A stretch of 64,000 nucleotides of DNA, from positions 32,673,282 through 32,737,281 of the forward strand of contig OZ022258.1 of NCBI GenBank assembly GCA_963978905.1, given 5' to 3'. Below, in pieces: positions 24,507 to 36,363 of this stretch (position 1 is its first letter; each line of letters begins with the position of its first letter). The stretch is from Trichostrongylus colubriformis (lineage: Eukaryota > Nematoda > Chromadorea > Rhabditida > Trichostrongylidae). Made by a program: the position numbers and the translations under genes. Below the pieces are notes generated by a model that did not search any database, was not told the origin of the DNA, and saw only the letters and a program-made list of their open reading frames with translations.

Positions 24507-24911
24507 TTAGGGGAAATTAAGACGAAAAGTAAAAGAAGTACTGAATATGAAAGCCGAGATGCCTAGTAACAGGACAGTGGAGAAAAAACGGATGGAAATG
24601 GCTAAAAACCCGAGAAATAGGACCCCTTCCCACCGTTGGCTCTAGGCGCAGACGACCTTTCCCTCAAGAGGCGGGCAGTCCGCATAGGTTTTCCATTGGC
24701 ATTATCAAGACGTAAACATGAAGGGTTGTTCGGAAATGCGACAGCATCTATTTTCATGTGGTGAGCTTCAAGCTAAAAGTGAGAAAGCGCGCTGCGATAC
24801 TTCCAATTCTGCCGATCTCCTTGACCAATCTCACCGTGACCAACCACTCACGTCGCCGTCGTTAACCAAATGACTCCTTTTGGGATTTCTTATCACCCAC
24901 ATTACCCCTAA
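24507..24911. mobile_element. TTAGGGG-ended non-autonomous element, copy 1
   Basis: It runs from TTAGGGG to CCCCTAA and is closely similar in the same orientation to 33888-34422. Shared words include GAAAGCCGAGATGCCTAG, GAGAAATAGGACCCC and AAGCGCGC. The inner part differs in length (405 against 535 bp). No coding region is seen. Confidence 0.8.
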
Positions 24912-25223
24912 CACTGTCTCCAGGACTCAACCACATACGACGCCCACAGCTCACTCGCAGCACTTCCGCGTTGCGAAACACCTGCCCTCCACTTGCACGC
25001 TTTGCATGCAAGTAGTGTTTTCGAGAGGTTATTCTTTTTTAGAGAATTAAGATTTTTCAAGTTTAGCATATGGTCTAATGGCAAACGTTGCGTCGATGGA
25101 ATTTTTGAGAAGTATGATCCCACTCCCGCCTGACGTTTTCTGTAGGAATACCCAAAGTATCTCCCTAGGAATTTCGTCAAGACAATCATAATATGGCCTA
25201 GTACAAAGTATGAAGGATTTCTT

Positions 25224-25410
25224 GGGTGTGTATCCTTATGTCAGGATTTCGCACAGCGGCATGCCGCAAGCGAAGCAATGCGGACGAGCTGAAGACGCCA
25301 TGTTCTTGGGCCCCGAAACGATTCAACTCGTATTGCACCCCTAGCATCACCGTGTAATCGTTCTAAGACCCAACTAGAGCGACGAAATCCTGACATAACG
25401 GTACACACCC
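25224..25410. mobile_element. MITE-A copy 1, 187 bp
   Basis: Inverted ends: TGTGTATCCTTATGTCAGGA at the left, and the complement ending in TACACACCC at the right. Homology between the ends is about 30 bp and includes the CAGGATTTCG core. Relatives are at 29173-29390, 49715-49950 and 56727-56943. The family carries no protein. Its superfamily is unknown because no target duplication is clear. Confidence 0.8.
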
Positions 25411-26749
25411 GGATTTCTTGACCGGTGCTCGAATCTGAATAGAACCTTTTCTCGTGCACAATTCCATGAGGTAATCTGTATAAACTGTGTCATAATCTTC
25501 TGCAGAGCAATCAACTTCGGTTGTCAAAACCTCCTTCGAACCTGCACGGTGGCAAGCAGTGCAGCTGTGATACCATTTGCAAGTCGAGGGCGTCCATAAG
25601 GAATGAAATGTGGGGAGCAAAGGGTTTTTCATGCAAGAGTGACGGACGCCTTGGGGTCGACCAGTCAACGTCAAAGTGCTTTGACGAGTTTTTTCACGCG
25701 AAATAGTGGTCCCCGAAGAGACTTTCGACATCGGCTGCTCCACAACTGTCACATAATATCTCAGATGCAATGGGATATATTAGCTAGGCTAAGAATTCAC
25801 AACTAAAGGTGCGCAGAGAGTGTAGTTTTCACACTACTGGCAAACCACTTATAAGGAATAGGTATGGCTATCGAGTGTGGTTCAGATCCTTATAAAACGT
25901 CATTTACATCCAAGAAGCTTCAGAAGTTTCGAAAAAATGTCTAAATTCGAACGCATGAATTCCCTTCGACAATAATGGAGGTTTATCAACCGTAGGTCGT
26001 TATTCGCGTCCACATAAAAGGCAGCAAGAGCATAATTCGGTTGCCCATTGGAAATGCTGACAGTGGCACATACCGGCGGAAGCTTTACGATAACTACTCA
26101 AAAGCATCGTCTAAGGAGAGGAGAAAGTAAGCACTGAAAGGACATGCTCTCTAGAAACAAAAATCCCAGCTGAGATTAGGTGATGTGGAGCGAAACTCGC
26201 GCTGAAAAAGCAGTGTTTGAGGACTCATCACGATCCCGCTTGACAGGAGTGCTAGTCGCTCTGTTACGCATCCGCAGGGGGAACTTCTTGTAGGGCAAGA
26301 CGACGATCACAGCCGTCTGGCCTGGCTCCTCACTCCCCACGAGCTACTGATACAGAGGGGCGCAGAAGGGAATGAGGGAAAATGAGTTCCCTGGTTCCTA
26401 TTTTTCGGGCTTTTCGACGTCCCATTTCCATTAAATGTGTTATATTTCACTTCACAGCTGTTACACTGCTGAGCACCCCCACTCCAAGCCCTCCAATTAT
26501 TCCGCAATTCGCGAAATTGACTCCTTCCGGAGTCTTTGAATTGTTGACGACCCCAAGCTTTCACCGCTTCTAAGGTACTTTACCGCGCGCTGCTGCTGCG
26601 GACCATCGTGCTCCGCCGATGGAACATACGGTTTCAGGAGCGCACACTTTTTCGCATGCTCGTATTGTTGTCCGTTTTATTAATATCCTACTTATCAAGC
26701 ATTCTGAATTGACCAGAAGGCGTAGCTTTCAGGTAATACACAGTGGTCA

Positions 26750-27225
26750 TTTCTGGGACTTTCCACTTTAAAGGAATCGCCCACTGGAAATGAGTTTCTA
26801 TGTTACCCATATATTTATGCTGTATTTGCCTGATAACGACCGGATGCAAAGTTTCACGCGAATAAGTGAGAATTCGGCTAAGATACAGCTCGTCTACTAC
26901 TCGACCGGGTGGGCGGGGCCTACAAGCAAGAGCACACCCCGTCATCGCCACGGTCCGAGGCGCATTGTAAGAACAGAACACTACGTAAACAGTCCCACTC
27001 TCCGTTCCCACCCGCGACGGACGACGGGACGTGGCTTTACTCGGAGGCCCCGCTCACCTGGCAGACAGTTTGGCGAGCTGTATCTTAGCCCAATTCTCAG
27101 TTTTCACGTGGGACTTTGTATGCGATTCTTATTATGCAAATACATCATAAATATATGGGTAACAAAGAAAATGATTTTTCCGTTGATGATTCCGTTAAGC
27201 AGCAAAGTTCGACACAATAAATTAC
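26750..27225. mobile_element. palindromic element, arms over 200 bp
   Basis: The left arm (about 26750-26990) recurs inverted at about 27010-27225. Shared features include GGCTAAGATACAGCTCG, TTACCCATATATTTATG and a GC-rich centre with CCCGTCATCGCC and its counterpart. The 194-codon frame 26790-27374 spans both arms and is a by-product of the palindrome, not a gene. A second copy of the left arm lies at the window end (63866-64000). Confidence 0.75.
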
Positions 27226-29020
27226 TGAATACTTCTTGTACAAAAATGTTTGTAAACTTGAGAGAGACTGCTATGGGTTTTCCAGCTTCGAGCAATACAG
27301 TGGTATATAAGAATTTCAGCTCTATATCAATAACAGGAAGGAGATACATGGTGTTGAGCAGTAACATGCCTTGACATGGCATAATCATGACCTTTTATCA
27401 GTGGGTGCTACCTCAATGAGGGCGAGGGGGGGGGATCCCTAAAAAGTTGCATACTCGAATATCCCTGTAGGATCTTTGTGAGGTCACTGCGCACATACAA
27501 GCGTATGGTTTTGCCTGAGTCTCGAAGGGAAAAGGAGGAAGCTCCTTCCCTTTTTCTGACTGACAAAATATAGCGTTCATTGTGGGACAGCTCCCTCACT
27601 GCGATAGCCCGCCGTGTGAGAAGGGCTCCGCCTGAATCCGAAGCAGAGTAGCTTCTGAACAGGTGAAAAGACTCCACGCAAGCATTAGTCATGTTACTTT
27701 CCAACATTCAATGATATGACTAGGTCTGTATACGACCAGAACTTCATCAAGCAGAATGTTATTCGCTTTATATAGTATAAGTGTTGTTATGATAGGTACA
27801 TTTCTCTTTCTACTCTGCGTGTAGCTTGCTTACGGTATCACATGGATGATCAGCATTGAAATTCGCAGAAATTACAAGGTCAAATGATTTGCTGAAGAAT
27901 TTGTTGCTGCGCTCACTGGCGGCTATGCGGTTACCAATGGGCTGGCATCTATTGGAGCCACGTACGATATGGACGAGCATGTTTGTAGGAGGAACATGGC
28001 CACGGAGGTTTACCAGTGAGAGTAGGACCTTTCAAGAAGCGTAGGGCACGCCTTTCCTCAAGCTGCGTCACAAACCGTTTTCTGAGACATTACAGTTGAA
28101 GGCATCGTCGAAAGTTGATCCCTCAACCTTCTTTGCGAACGCGATTCGCTTGGTCAATGCTGACCGTATCTGCGGTCCCATGCTGATTCAGCAAGTACCG
28201 AGCGAAAAAACTTTTCGAAACTTACGTTTGCGGACCCGGTGGTAACAGCGGTGTGAGGACGGGCCACATATCCGTTTTCGTCCAATAGTTAGTTCCGATG
28301 TGCATAGATAGATGGAGGGAGGAAATTGGATTCATGATCATACAAATAGAAAGTGGTTTTTATGCGTACGTATTGTCGTCATTGCTGGTAGCTGTACCGT
28401 TTGACTTGAATGTGTTTTTCAAAAATCTTTTCTGGTTGCTTCATGGTGTAACGTAAGGACCCTTTCCAACGCTTGAAACAGGCATACTGTGTCGGTTTAC
28501 GGTACTGCATCAAATGTGCTAATCTCGAACATATTTTCATAAAATAGCAAAAGTAGACTGTGATTTGATGAAACGATGTGTGAGATAGATGAGAAGGATG
28601 TAGCAGTAACAGAGGCAAAGCAAAGGAAATGTGTAGTTTTTCAGGCGACGAGCGTGCTTACTCCCAGGCAGCAGTTGTGGCAGGTTAGGAGGAAACACCT
28701 TGAGTTGCGATCAATCCACTTTTCTCAGTTCTCTGTCGACTTGACTCGCTAATTTTATAAATGGATGAGTTTAGAAACAAGCATCCCTAGATCAAAAACA
28801 AGGTTCCACGACTTTATTAAGTACTAGTGTACAGAGCACTGTAACCGGGAAACGAATGTTTGTTAATGGTATCAGCAAAATCAACGATATCACGGTTTCG
28901 TTGTGCCAACGTTGTCCTCACTAGTAGAATTTCTAGTCCATCTTATCTTATCACAGGGGCTCCATAGCTTCTTTTGCCATGTAAGCGCCGCGTTTGAAAA
29001 TGCTCCATCTAATGTCAGGT
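27226..29020. other. no feature recognised
   Basis: Only short overlapping frames are present on both strands, without motifs or splice context. A G-rich stretch lies near 27421-27433. Confidence 0.4.
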
Positions 29021-29470
29021 TGTGTCGGTGTAGGGGAAGACGGTTGTTTGGCGCGGCCTTCGCAGCTAATTTTCGGATGGGTCTCAGCCGAAGCTCCCTT
29101 CCTAAAAAGGCTCAGGCAATTTTGAGAAGGCCCAGACGGCAAAGGTCACGCCCCCAACGGTGGGCAACGGTGGATGTGTACCCTTATGTCAGGATTTCGC
29201 ACCGCGGCATGTCGCAAGTGAAGCAATGCGGACGGGCCAAAGCGCCATGTTGTTGGGTCTCGGAGCGATTACACGTCAACGGCGTATCGCGCCCCTAGCA
29301 TTAGCGTGTACCGCGACGCGCACAGCTCGCACACATTGCGTCACACGCCGCTCATCGTCGTGCGAAATCCTGACATGAGGGTACACACCCAGCAAGGGCC
29401 CATGCGCCGTATTGGAAAATTAGCTGCAAGGGCCGCGCCAAACGACTTACACCCGTGTAGGGTGGTCATG
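29021..29470. mobile_element. outer palindromic element interrupted by MITE-A
   Basis: The left arm (29021-29095, with TTTGGCGCGGCC and GCAGCTAATTTTC) recurs inverted at about 29397-29470. The MITE-A copy 29173-29390 sits between the arms. This fits an older palindromic element that later received a MITE-A insertion, though a composite element is also possible. Confidence 0.65.
29173..29390. mobile_element. MITE-A copy 2, 218 bp
   Basis: The ends GTGTACCCTTATGTCAGGA and its inverted partner ending GGGTACACACCC match copy 1. The interior has GCCATGTTGTTGGG and GCACACATTGCGTC. It shows the best end-to-end symmetry of the copies and could serve as the family reference. Confidence 0.82.
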
Positions 29471-30023
29471 GTGGAAGTGATTTTGAAAGGGAAGCGCCGT
29501 GAGGTCGCGCCCCGTTGTGCAGCCTGGACAGTCACGCCATGTGTCTACGAGCTGTCCTTCAGGCTTCTAGCGGAAATAAACATTATCTGCGTCAGAACCA
29601 AATGAAAAATAGGGTAGGGTGAGATCGCTGCCTATAAGCTGGAAATAAGGTTGAAACCCAAATCGTGAGACTTCAAAGAAAAGGTGACGGCTTGTTCAGG
29701 GTTCGTGTAGCTGTGCTGTTCACCTATCCTCTCAAAAGACTATCTTTCGGAGCCCGTTGAAACAGCGGAATCAAAAATAAATCTTTGGCAGGTGTCCGCG
29801 AGTGCCCACCAAATAAGGTAAAAATTAGCTAGAAATAATTTAGCTTGTGCATTACTGGTGTCAATTCTCACCAATTCAGTGGAAATCGGAGAGTGCGGTT
29901 CATAAAGTTCCGGTAGCACTGCTTCTCCAGTGTAGAATGGAGTAGTGGTATAATTAGCATATGACACCGGTAATCAGATTGCTGGATTACTTTCTTGGAA
30001 CTAGTATGTCCTTAGATCACAGC

Positions 30024-30345
30024 TCAGGCTGCATCGTTGTTGCAGGTGCACGGTGCACCCAAACGGTGTTGCGCCTGCTTGAGCACAACCTAGTCACGCC
30101 CACGTAACCGTCACCCCTGGTCTTGGGCGAACAAACTTCCAACGTGGCGGTCACGTAGAGAAGGAAACTTGCGATGAAAGAAGATATTTCATGAAAGAGC
30201 CACTGCGATGGTGAAGGCGGCACCACATTTGAAATTCTTTCGTCTAAGGCTAGGCGTGATTTGGTTTGGTGGGTGGCTTGGTTGTGTTCAAGAAGATACA
30301 ACACCGTGAGGGTGCACCGTCAGCACAACAAAGGTGCAGCCCGAG
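30024..30345. mobile_element. MITE-C copy 1, about 320 bp
   Basis: Terminal inverted repeats combine GGCTGCA, GGTGCACGGTGCACCC and AACGGTGTTG words. The interior shares TTCCAACGTGGCGGTCACGT with 55461-55755. The two copies are in the same orientation, and one lies in intron 4 of the CAP gene. No protein is encoded. Confidence 0.75.
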
Positions 30346-30649
30346 ATCCAAGGAGCTACTCGCCCCATGAAAGTAAAACTGATCTGATTATCGCGTGGTG
30401 TGCTTTTGAGAGATGTGTGGAGATATGTCATGCTCTTCAACCGAGTACAGAAGGTTGCATGTCACACAACTCCAGACCAGCGCAACTTCGCAGCCATGTG
30501 AGTGCGACCCCGTAACATTTGGAGCAAATGGAAAAATATGTGTGGGCAAACAACGAGCGATTACTGTGACTGTGATGAAGAACTTCATTACAGTATGCTG
30601 GAACAATATTTGGATGATTAGTATAACGCTTTGTTGAGCCTCCGAGATT

Positions 30650-30705
30650 GTTATTATATTTATTCGACTAACGTTTCGGCTAATCGCCTTCTTCAGAGCC
30701 TGTAA
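30650..30705 (-). repeat. isolated 3' tail of a Penelope-like element
   Basis: The motif TTATTCGACTAACGTTTCGG followed by CGCCTTCTTCAGAGCCTG closely resembles 41690-41740, which lies just downstream of the minus-strand PLE coding region. This copy has no recognisable reverse transcriptase beside it. It is best read as a severely truncated copy. Confidence 0.5.
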
Positions 30706-30994
30706 AGAGTCTTCTGGAGTTGCTTGGATCTGGCTACTGTAGCAACTCCAGACGCAAGTAGTCGTGGATAGCTTCTGGACAAGCATTGAAACCGCAGTCA
30801 AGATGAATGGTGTGGCCCTAAATTACTGCTCTACATTTAGGTGGATTAGGGAAGAAATACCGGCGGACATCGACGACAAATTAAAAAAGATTTTGCTGAA
30901 ACTACAAAGAATAATGAGGACGAGTGTAAATCCATTCACTCGCACAGAGACTCTTAGTATGTTGTAGAAACTGTCAAGAAAAACACTTGCAGCT

Positions 30995-31190
30995 AGAAGT
31001 TTTAGGTTGTAAGGAACGTATTGGCCGGTTTTCGCAATTACAACTTTGGGAGATCATAACTCGGCTCGGAGTGCATCTTTTCTCACAGAATGAACACCAT
31101 TCGATACGCTACACTCTTGCCAACATTACGCATACCTACACATCTCAATCTGAAGAAGGGCTGATGATTTATATCGCGCGGAATCGAAAA
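30995..31190 (+). repeat. diverged dispersed repeat R2, copy on plus strand
   Basis: It corresponds to the reverse complement of 11847-12030. Translated words such as GRFSQLQLWEIITRL recur in recognisably altered form there. No known domain is seen. Confidence 0.45.
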
Positions 31191-31659
31191 AGTCGACTTC
31201 AAGTCGCCATTCTTTCTAAACACACTGCTATTGAGTCCAGATGTTTGAGAAAGTGCGGCTCAGTGAATATGATGCACGAGTAAGGTCTTCAGCCTGCAAC
31301 TGCTTCAATCACTGGAAGAGGATTTGTGGAACGTTCGCTTGGCTATGGCTGCTCCGAGGGGTCGCGCGGCACCCAATTTTTAAGGTTTTTTCAACCGAGG
31401 CTACCAAGCTGTCCTGAAGGCTACCTGAAGTTTGTTTGTGTAGGGCCAACACTTGTGGATATCCATCGCAGTTATGGACGCTCACCTCTTTCTGCCGTTT
31501 CAGTTAAAGTGCTATCATCAATTGAAAATTCAAGCAGCTCGTTCTCATTTCTGCACTTTTGAAACCAGGGGCAAAGTGTTCCATCAAATCTTCACCCCAT
31601 CCTCTTGCAGAGGTGTATATCGTTAGGACAGATACGTCGCGTGGACGTGTTCGGCACGC

Positions 31660-31795
31660 GACGGGATGTTGCGAGCTATGCGCGCCATATTGGGTGGGTC
31701 TTGAAGTGAAGACGGTGCTCTACGCCTCATTCTAGGCGTAATCGTTTCAGGACTCAACTAATACGGCGCGCATAGCTTACAGTATTCACATTTTT
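31660..31795. mobile_element. MITE-A-related palindrome fragment
   Basis: GCGAGCTATGCGCGCCATAT near 31670 recurs inverted near 31765-31790. The GCGCGCCATA core also occurs in MITE-A copy 3 (about 49870). The typical MITE-A termini are not preserved, so this is a decayed relative. Confidence 0.5.
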
Positions 31796-32639
31796 GGTTG
31801 CCTTTGCTGGGACTCGATTAAGCAAGATTCATGAAGTGAAGTCATTTAAAAGTGCCATTTTCGCAGTACTTCAAAATTTCCCTAGTAATTGAAAACCCTG
31901 AAGTATTCCAAGGGAAGCATATATTCAAAGAGAGCAACTTTTTATCTATCTAAGGAACACAATATGAAAGATGATTCATCTTAACGCGCTCTGATATTTG
32001 AATTTACCTCGTGAACGCGAAAACCGACCAGACTTTCCTTACAACCCAACAGATATTCTTCTACTACCATGTCATCTTCCTGGGCATCTTTTGCATTGAA
32101 ATGAAAGATGATGAAAAGGGGAGAACTTTGATAAAATAAAAAGTTTACTGCTCTTCATGCCAGAGAAGAATGGAAAAGAGCTAGCATCATACAAGTTCTG
32201 CTACTAGTGAACCCTCTACCGGCAGTGAAAGTGGTGATCAAGCCATATACAACAGACAAAAACAAAAATTACGCATTCAAAGCTTAAGTCAATGAATCAA
32301 CACAATGCGGACCAGAAAATAGTAGCTCATATCGATCGATGACGTGGGCGGAGCCACTACTTGGCAAAATGCCAGGGCAGGGACGCAGAGCAGCTAAAAA
32401 GTTGAGACAACTAGCAAGTCTCCCCTCGTGTCTCGCCGATTCAGTGCCGGCCTGTTGTGATCGGAGCACTTGCAACACCTCCCATGAGACGGTCAGGCCG
32501 CCTTAATGCCGGCTTTATTGTGGGGGAGGGGGACTGTCGGTTTACTGCTCAGAGGCAAGCCCATTTTCGTGTGCCTCCGTGCGCACTGAAGGGCCAAGCA
32601 GTTTTAGTGGATAATAATACATGGTGCTGCAAACGATTG

Positions 32640-33365
32640 TATGTAGTTAGGCATCTAACCGTCATTGACTCAATCGGTGCTAATTGATGTAGTTTCGGTT
32701 GAACTAGACGCTCACTTTGAAATAAACATAATTAAAAAATCAATAGTTATTCCCATATTGTGATAGACATAGTAATAGTAAAAACAAAAGTACATGCAAA
32801 AAGCAGTACAACTATATACATACTATACACAATACAATTTCAAACAAAACGTGAATCCTAGGTTTTTTAAAATGTGTTCAACGCTTACCTCCTATTTTGA
32901 CTCAACTGTCGCTAATTCATACACTATAGTTCAAAAAGGATGTTGCGCTCTGTGATGAGCACAGTCAGAATCAAGCCGTTATATAATTTAAGACAAAAAC
33001 AAACATAGCAATAATAAATACAGATACAAATCGGGTGCAACGTCATTGTACAAACTAAGCACAGTACAGCTTTAAGCAATGTGTAAATCAATTTTACAAT
33101 ATGTTTAACGCGTATCTCTTGTACTGACTCAATTGACGCTGGTTCATATACTATCGTTCGAACTATAAACCCGCTCTAGAATAGGCACAGCTAGAAAATA
33201 AAACCGTAGTACACTGTAGTGATAGACATATCAACAATGAGAGCACAAATACATACCAAAAGCAATACAATCTCAAGCATAACTTAAACAAAGATTTACG
33301 ATACGTTCAATACTCATTTTTTTAGCTATGACTGACGCAAGTTTGCGTATTGTCGTTGCAGAACT
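32640..33365. repeat. diverged tandem repeat, four units of about 200-230 bp
   Basis: A block reading roughly GTTYAACGC, then TTGACTCAA, then GCT and CATA-ACTAT-GTTC recurs near 32640, 32870, 33097 and 33299. Between the blocks, similar CAATA, AAAACAAA and AGTACA words repeat. The spacings are about 231, 227 and 202 bp. Divergence is considerable, so this is an old array. No frame is conserved between units. Confidence 0.6.
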
Positions 33366-33740
33366 AGAAACCCAATCTAAAATGTCATGGGTGAAAACTG
33401 AGCTGTAATCACGTGTAGAGATAGAAATAGCAAGAATGCAAACGCAGTACATAGTAAAATATAATGCAACTTCTTTGGAATAACACCAATAACACCTAGC
33501 TAGTGGCCCAAATTCATTTTTATAACAGTCGAACAACGGTAATGCGAGAAGCTGTTCCTTCGATAATGTAAGCTCTGGATTTCACGTCAGCACACTCACA
33601 GTTTTGCATAGGCACCTTCCAGAAAGGATAACCTGTTTTTTTCTCTGGTGTCTGACCTTAAAACATTCAACTCCTTTGAAGAGCAGCAAAGTCAAGGGTG
33701 TGTCTTACCAACTGCGCTCTCTTCAGCATATCTATGCCTT

Positions 33741-33805
33741 CACGGATAAGATATTCAATGGACCACGGATAAGATATTCAATGGACCACGGATAAGATAT
33801 TCAAG
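33741..33805. repeat. 23-bp tandem repeat, nearly three copies
   Basis: The unit CACGGATAAGATATTCAATG plus GAC is repeated without spacing. The third copy changes after TTCAA. The near identity of the units indicates recent expansion. Confidence 0.85.
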
Positions 33806-33887
33806 GGGACACATGCTTATCTATCTGGTGCATACCCCCAGAAGATACCCAATGTGATTAAAGGTCATTTGTTGCTTAAAGGCATCA

Positions 33888-34422
33888 TTAGGGGAAAGTC
33901 GGACGAAAAGTAAAAGAAATAGTGCATATGAAAGCCGAGATGCCTAGCAATAGGACAGTGAAGAAACAGCGGATGGAATTGGCCTAAAACCCGAGAAATA
34001 GGACCCCGTTTCCACTGTTGATTCTCGAAGCGGACGACCTGTCCGTCAAGAGGGGAGTAGTCTGATCTAGTTTTCCATTGGCATGTTGCCAAGTAAACAC
34101 AGGGGAATTGTCTGGAAAGACGACAACATCTATTTCTTGAGTGAGTTTCACGCTAAAACTGCGAAAGCGCGCCGCAAAACCCCCGATCCTACCCCATCTC
34201 CTCGACCGCTCTCACCCCAATCAATCGGGAATTACGTCATCGAGAGGCGGAACCACTGAGTGCCAGAGGCGGAGCCCCTGAACGCTTCGCCGTTTTGCAG
34301 CGCTTCTACAGCTCGGAGGGGCGCTTTTTCACCGGGATTTCGCCGCAGATAGCCTTCTTAGACCCAGGACTACCATGTGAGTGACTTCTTCTTGGGATTT
34401 CTCCACTATTGCCTACCCCTAA
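33888..34422. mobile_element. TTAGGGG-ended non-autonomous element, copy 2
   Basis: TTAGGGGAAAGTCGGACG at the left and ACCCCTAA at the right define the ends. Most of its length matches 24507-24911, and about 130 extra bases near 34230-34360 are GC-rich. Orientation is the same as copy 1. No coding region is seen. Confidence 0.8.
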
Positions 34423-35737
34423 TGATGTCTTTAATCGAATAACAGTTGAAGTATCAGTCCGAATTTGGAATTGGACCACTAGATAATAATATTAATAAAT
34501 AGCATTAAGAATACATGCAACCTTACCAATTTTAATAACTCCAGTTAACCACTTATTGCTCGATTTAGAAATGCATCCAAATAGTTAGCCTTTTTCATAT
34601 GTTTTTTGGTCCATTCAGTAACCGTCATTGGCACACCGACACAGCTAAAGATCGTGCTTCCCTCTAGCGTAGCTTTAACTATTTAACTTGTTTGTCATAG
34701 CACTGTTCTTGTTGCTAATTTTTCGTTGATGTTGTTAGGATTTCTTTTGCCTTGGCTTCTCCTTTTTCATGACGATAATAGTCACATTGTATAACGCCAT
34801 CTTATTAGTAAGACAGTATGTATTTATGATTCTACTAGAATTATCCCAAGTATACCTCTTTTATACAGTTCATAACAGTTGTAGGATAATATATAGCAGC
34901 AATATATATAGCAATAGATGGTTATTTTTCATTCATGTTACTCATCTGTAGTAGGACATAGTATATCAAAAGCAAGTACGCTCACTCCCTTAATATATTC
35001 ACTCTGAAGCAATACTAACAATTTTATAAGTACACTGTTTTTATTTTAATCTAATGAGTGGTTGATGATTAAATTACACAGACACTCACGAGTGCACGAG
35101 ACATAAGCAGTAAATAACATTTCTTACATGTTTAAGAAGTCTTTCGTATGGGTTCTCTTCCATAAGCATTCGATGCGACAGTTATCTATAAGATTAAGTG
35201 TCATTAATGTACTACTTAGCATTATCGTGGTTATATCTGTTAATATATACACCTACGACACCTCCCTAACAAAATAAACTTTATTAAGATATCACGTATA
35301 ATGCGAACTAATAACTAAATTGCAGCCTTTGTCGCTACTTTGGTTGACCTGTGGGTAATTTTCCTTAACCACCTTACCTTTCGCTTCTTTCATTTCATTT
35401 ACACAATCCCTCTTAAACACAAGTGCTTTGCATTAACAATGGGCCAATTTAATCACATAATTCTTTTACATATATGTGCTTCATGCACTACATACAAAAT
35501 ACCTTTTGTTATTTATACCTATCAATTACAAGTGCTTTTTACACCGTATTTAGGAGGGCCATGCCTCTTTACAAATAGGGATTGGCGCTGATGGGGTTAT
35601 GCAAGTCAAAAAAAAGCAGGAGGGGTCAGATTTTGGCTCTCCCAGCGCTAGTCGTTCCACACAGAACATACAGGGAGGGCTACCCCCTGGCAGCAGCCCT
35701 GCCAAATCTTAGAGCATGACACCTCTCGGCGTGTAGG
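34423..35737. other. AT-rich stretch without coding features
   Basis: The base composition shifts to clearly AT-rich and stays so to about 39.4 kb, which includes the PLE. Frames here have no motif. The stretch may be the untranslated 5' part of the PLE or its tandem neighbour. Confidence 0.4.
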
Positions 35738-36280
35738 TTGGACCACTCATGCGCTTATATCTTCAGGTCAAAAAATACTGCAAAAAGCAATGCAACCGAG
35801 TACTACACCAAAACAAAATTCTGCAAGGTGAGGGGAGAGGCCGATCAATACTACCTTTACCGATTTGGTAATACCAACAAAGGTTGCAATTGTGATGGAG
35901 TCTGTAGGACCTGCAATATAACCAATGAAGATATCTATATAACTTCACATATTACAAAACTACGTATAAATACGAATGTTATCTATTGTATCACGTGTAA
36001 CAAATGTGAAATACAGTACGTGGGAACGACTGTCAGAAAGTATAAGGAGAAAATAGGAGAGCACCTAAATAACATATACACGCATAAAAAACTAACCCCG
36101 CTTTACAATCATTACAACACTTGCAACCAAGGAGTTACAGTGGCTGTGCTGACTTCAGAAAGTACAAATGATAGAAATATCCTCTTAGAAAAAGAGCGTT
36201 TTGGATCAAATTTTTTATGCCGCCCTTCCCTTTCGAACTCAATGATAACATTGAAGGATATGGAAATATCACTAATCTAA
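35738..36280 (+). CDS. Penelope-like element GIY-YIG endonuclease part, uninterrupted frame
   Basis: This 180-codon frame matches the C-terminal half of Penelope-like element proteins. A cysteine cluster KGCNCDGVCRTC (about residues 47-58) is followed by NVIYCITCNKCEIQYVGTTV (about residues 84-103), the degenerate GIY...YIG core of the nuclease. LLEKERF near residue 149 supplies the downstream glutamate region. The nuclease nicks chromosomal DNA to prime reverse transcription. It lies before the reverse transcriptase, whereas canonical PLEs have it after. The simplest reading is that this is the 3' end of one copy followed head-to-tail by a second. Start at the first ATG is provisional; the frame may be only a fragment of a longer polyprotein. 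Confidence 0.8.
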   Translation: MDHSCAYIFRSKNTAKSNATEYYTKTKFCKVRGEADQYYLYRFGNTNKGCNCDGVCRTCNITNEDIYITSHITKLRINTNVIYCITCNKCEIQYVGTTVRKYKEKIGEHLNNIYTHKKLTPLYNHYNTCNQGVTVAVLTSESTNDRNILLEKERFGSNFLCRPSLSNSMITLKDMEISLI

Positions 36281-36297
36281 GTTATACTTAATCATTT

Positions 36298-36350
36298 AAA
36301 AACGCCCCCCCCCCTCTCCCTTTTTTCCCTCTTCTTCTTCTTCTCCCTAG
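36298..36350. repeat. pyrimidine-rich tract
   Basis: A run of about ten C followed by CTCTCCC, TTTTTTCCC and CTTCTTCTTCTT. It separates the endonuclease frame from the following reverse transcriptase region. Confidence 0.75.
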
Positions 36351-36363
36351 CGTTAGACTCGCG

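Noticed and set aside
26790..27374. 194-codon plus-strand open frame, the longest in the window
   Set aside because: It lies across both arms of a palindromic repeat, with no motif; the opposite strand is also open. It is a by-product of the inverted repeat.
29741..29967. Minus-strand frame next to MITE-C
   Set aside because: No motif or conservation between repeat copies; it looks like a chance frame.
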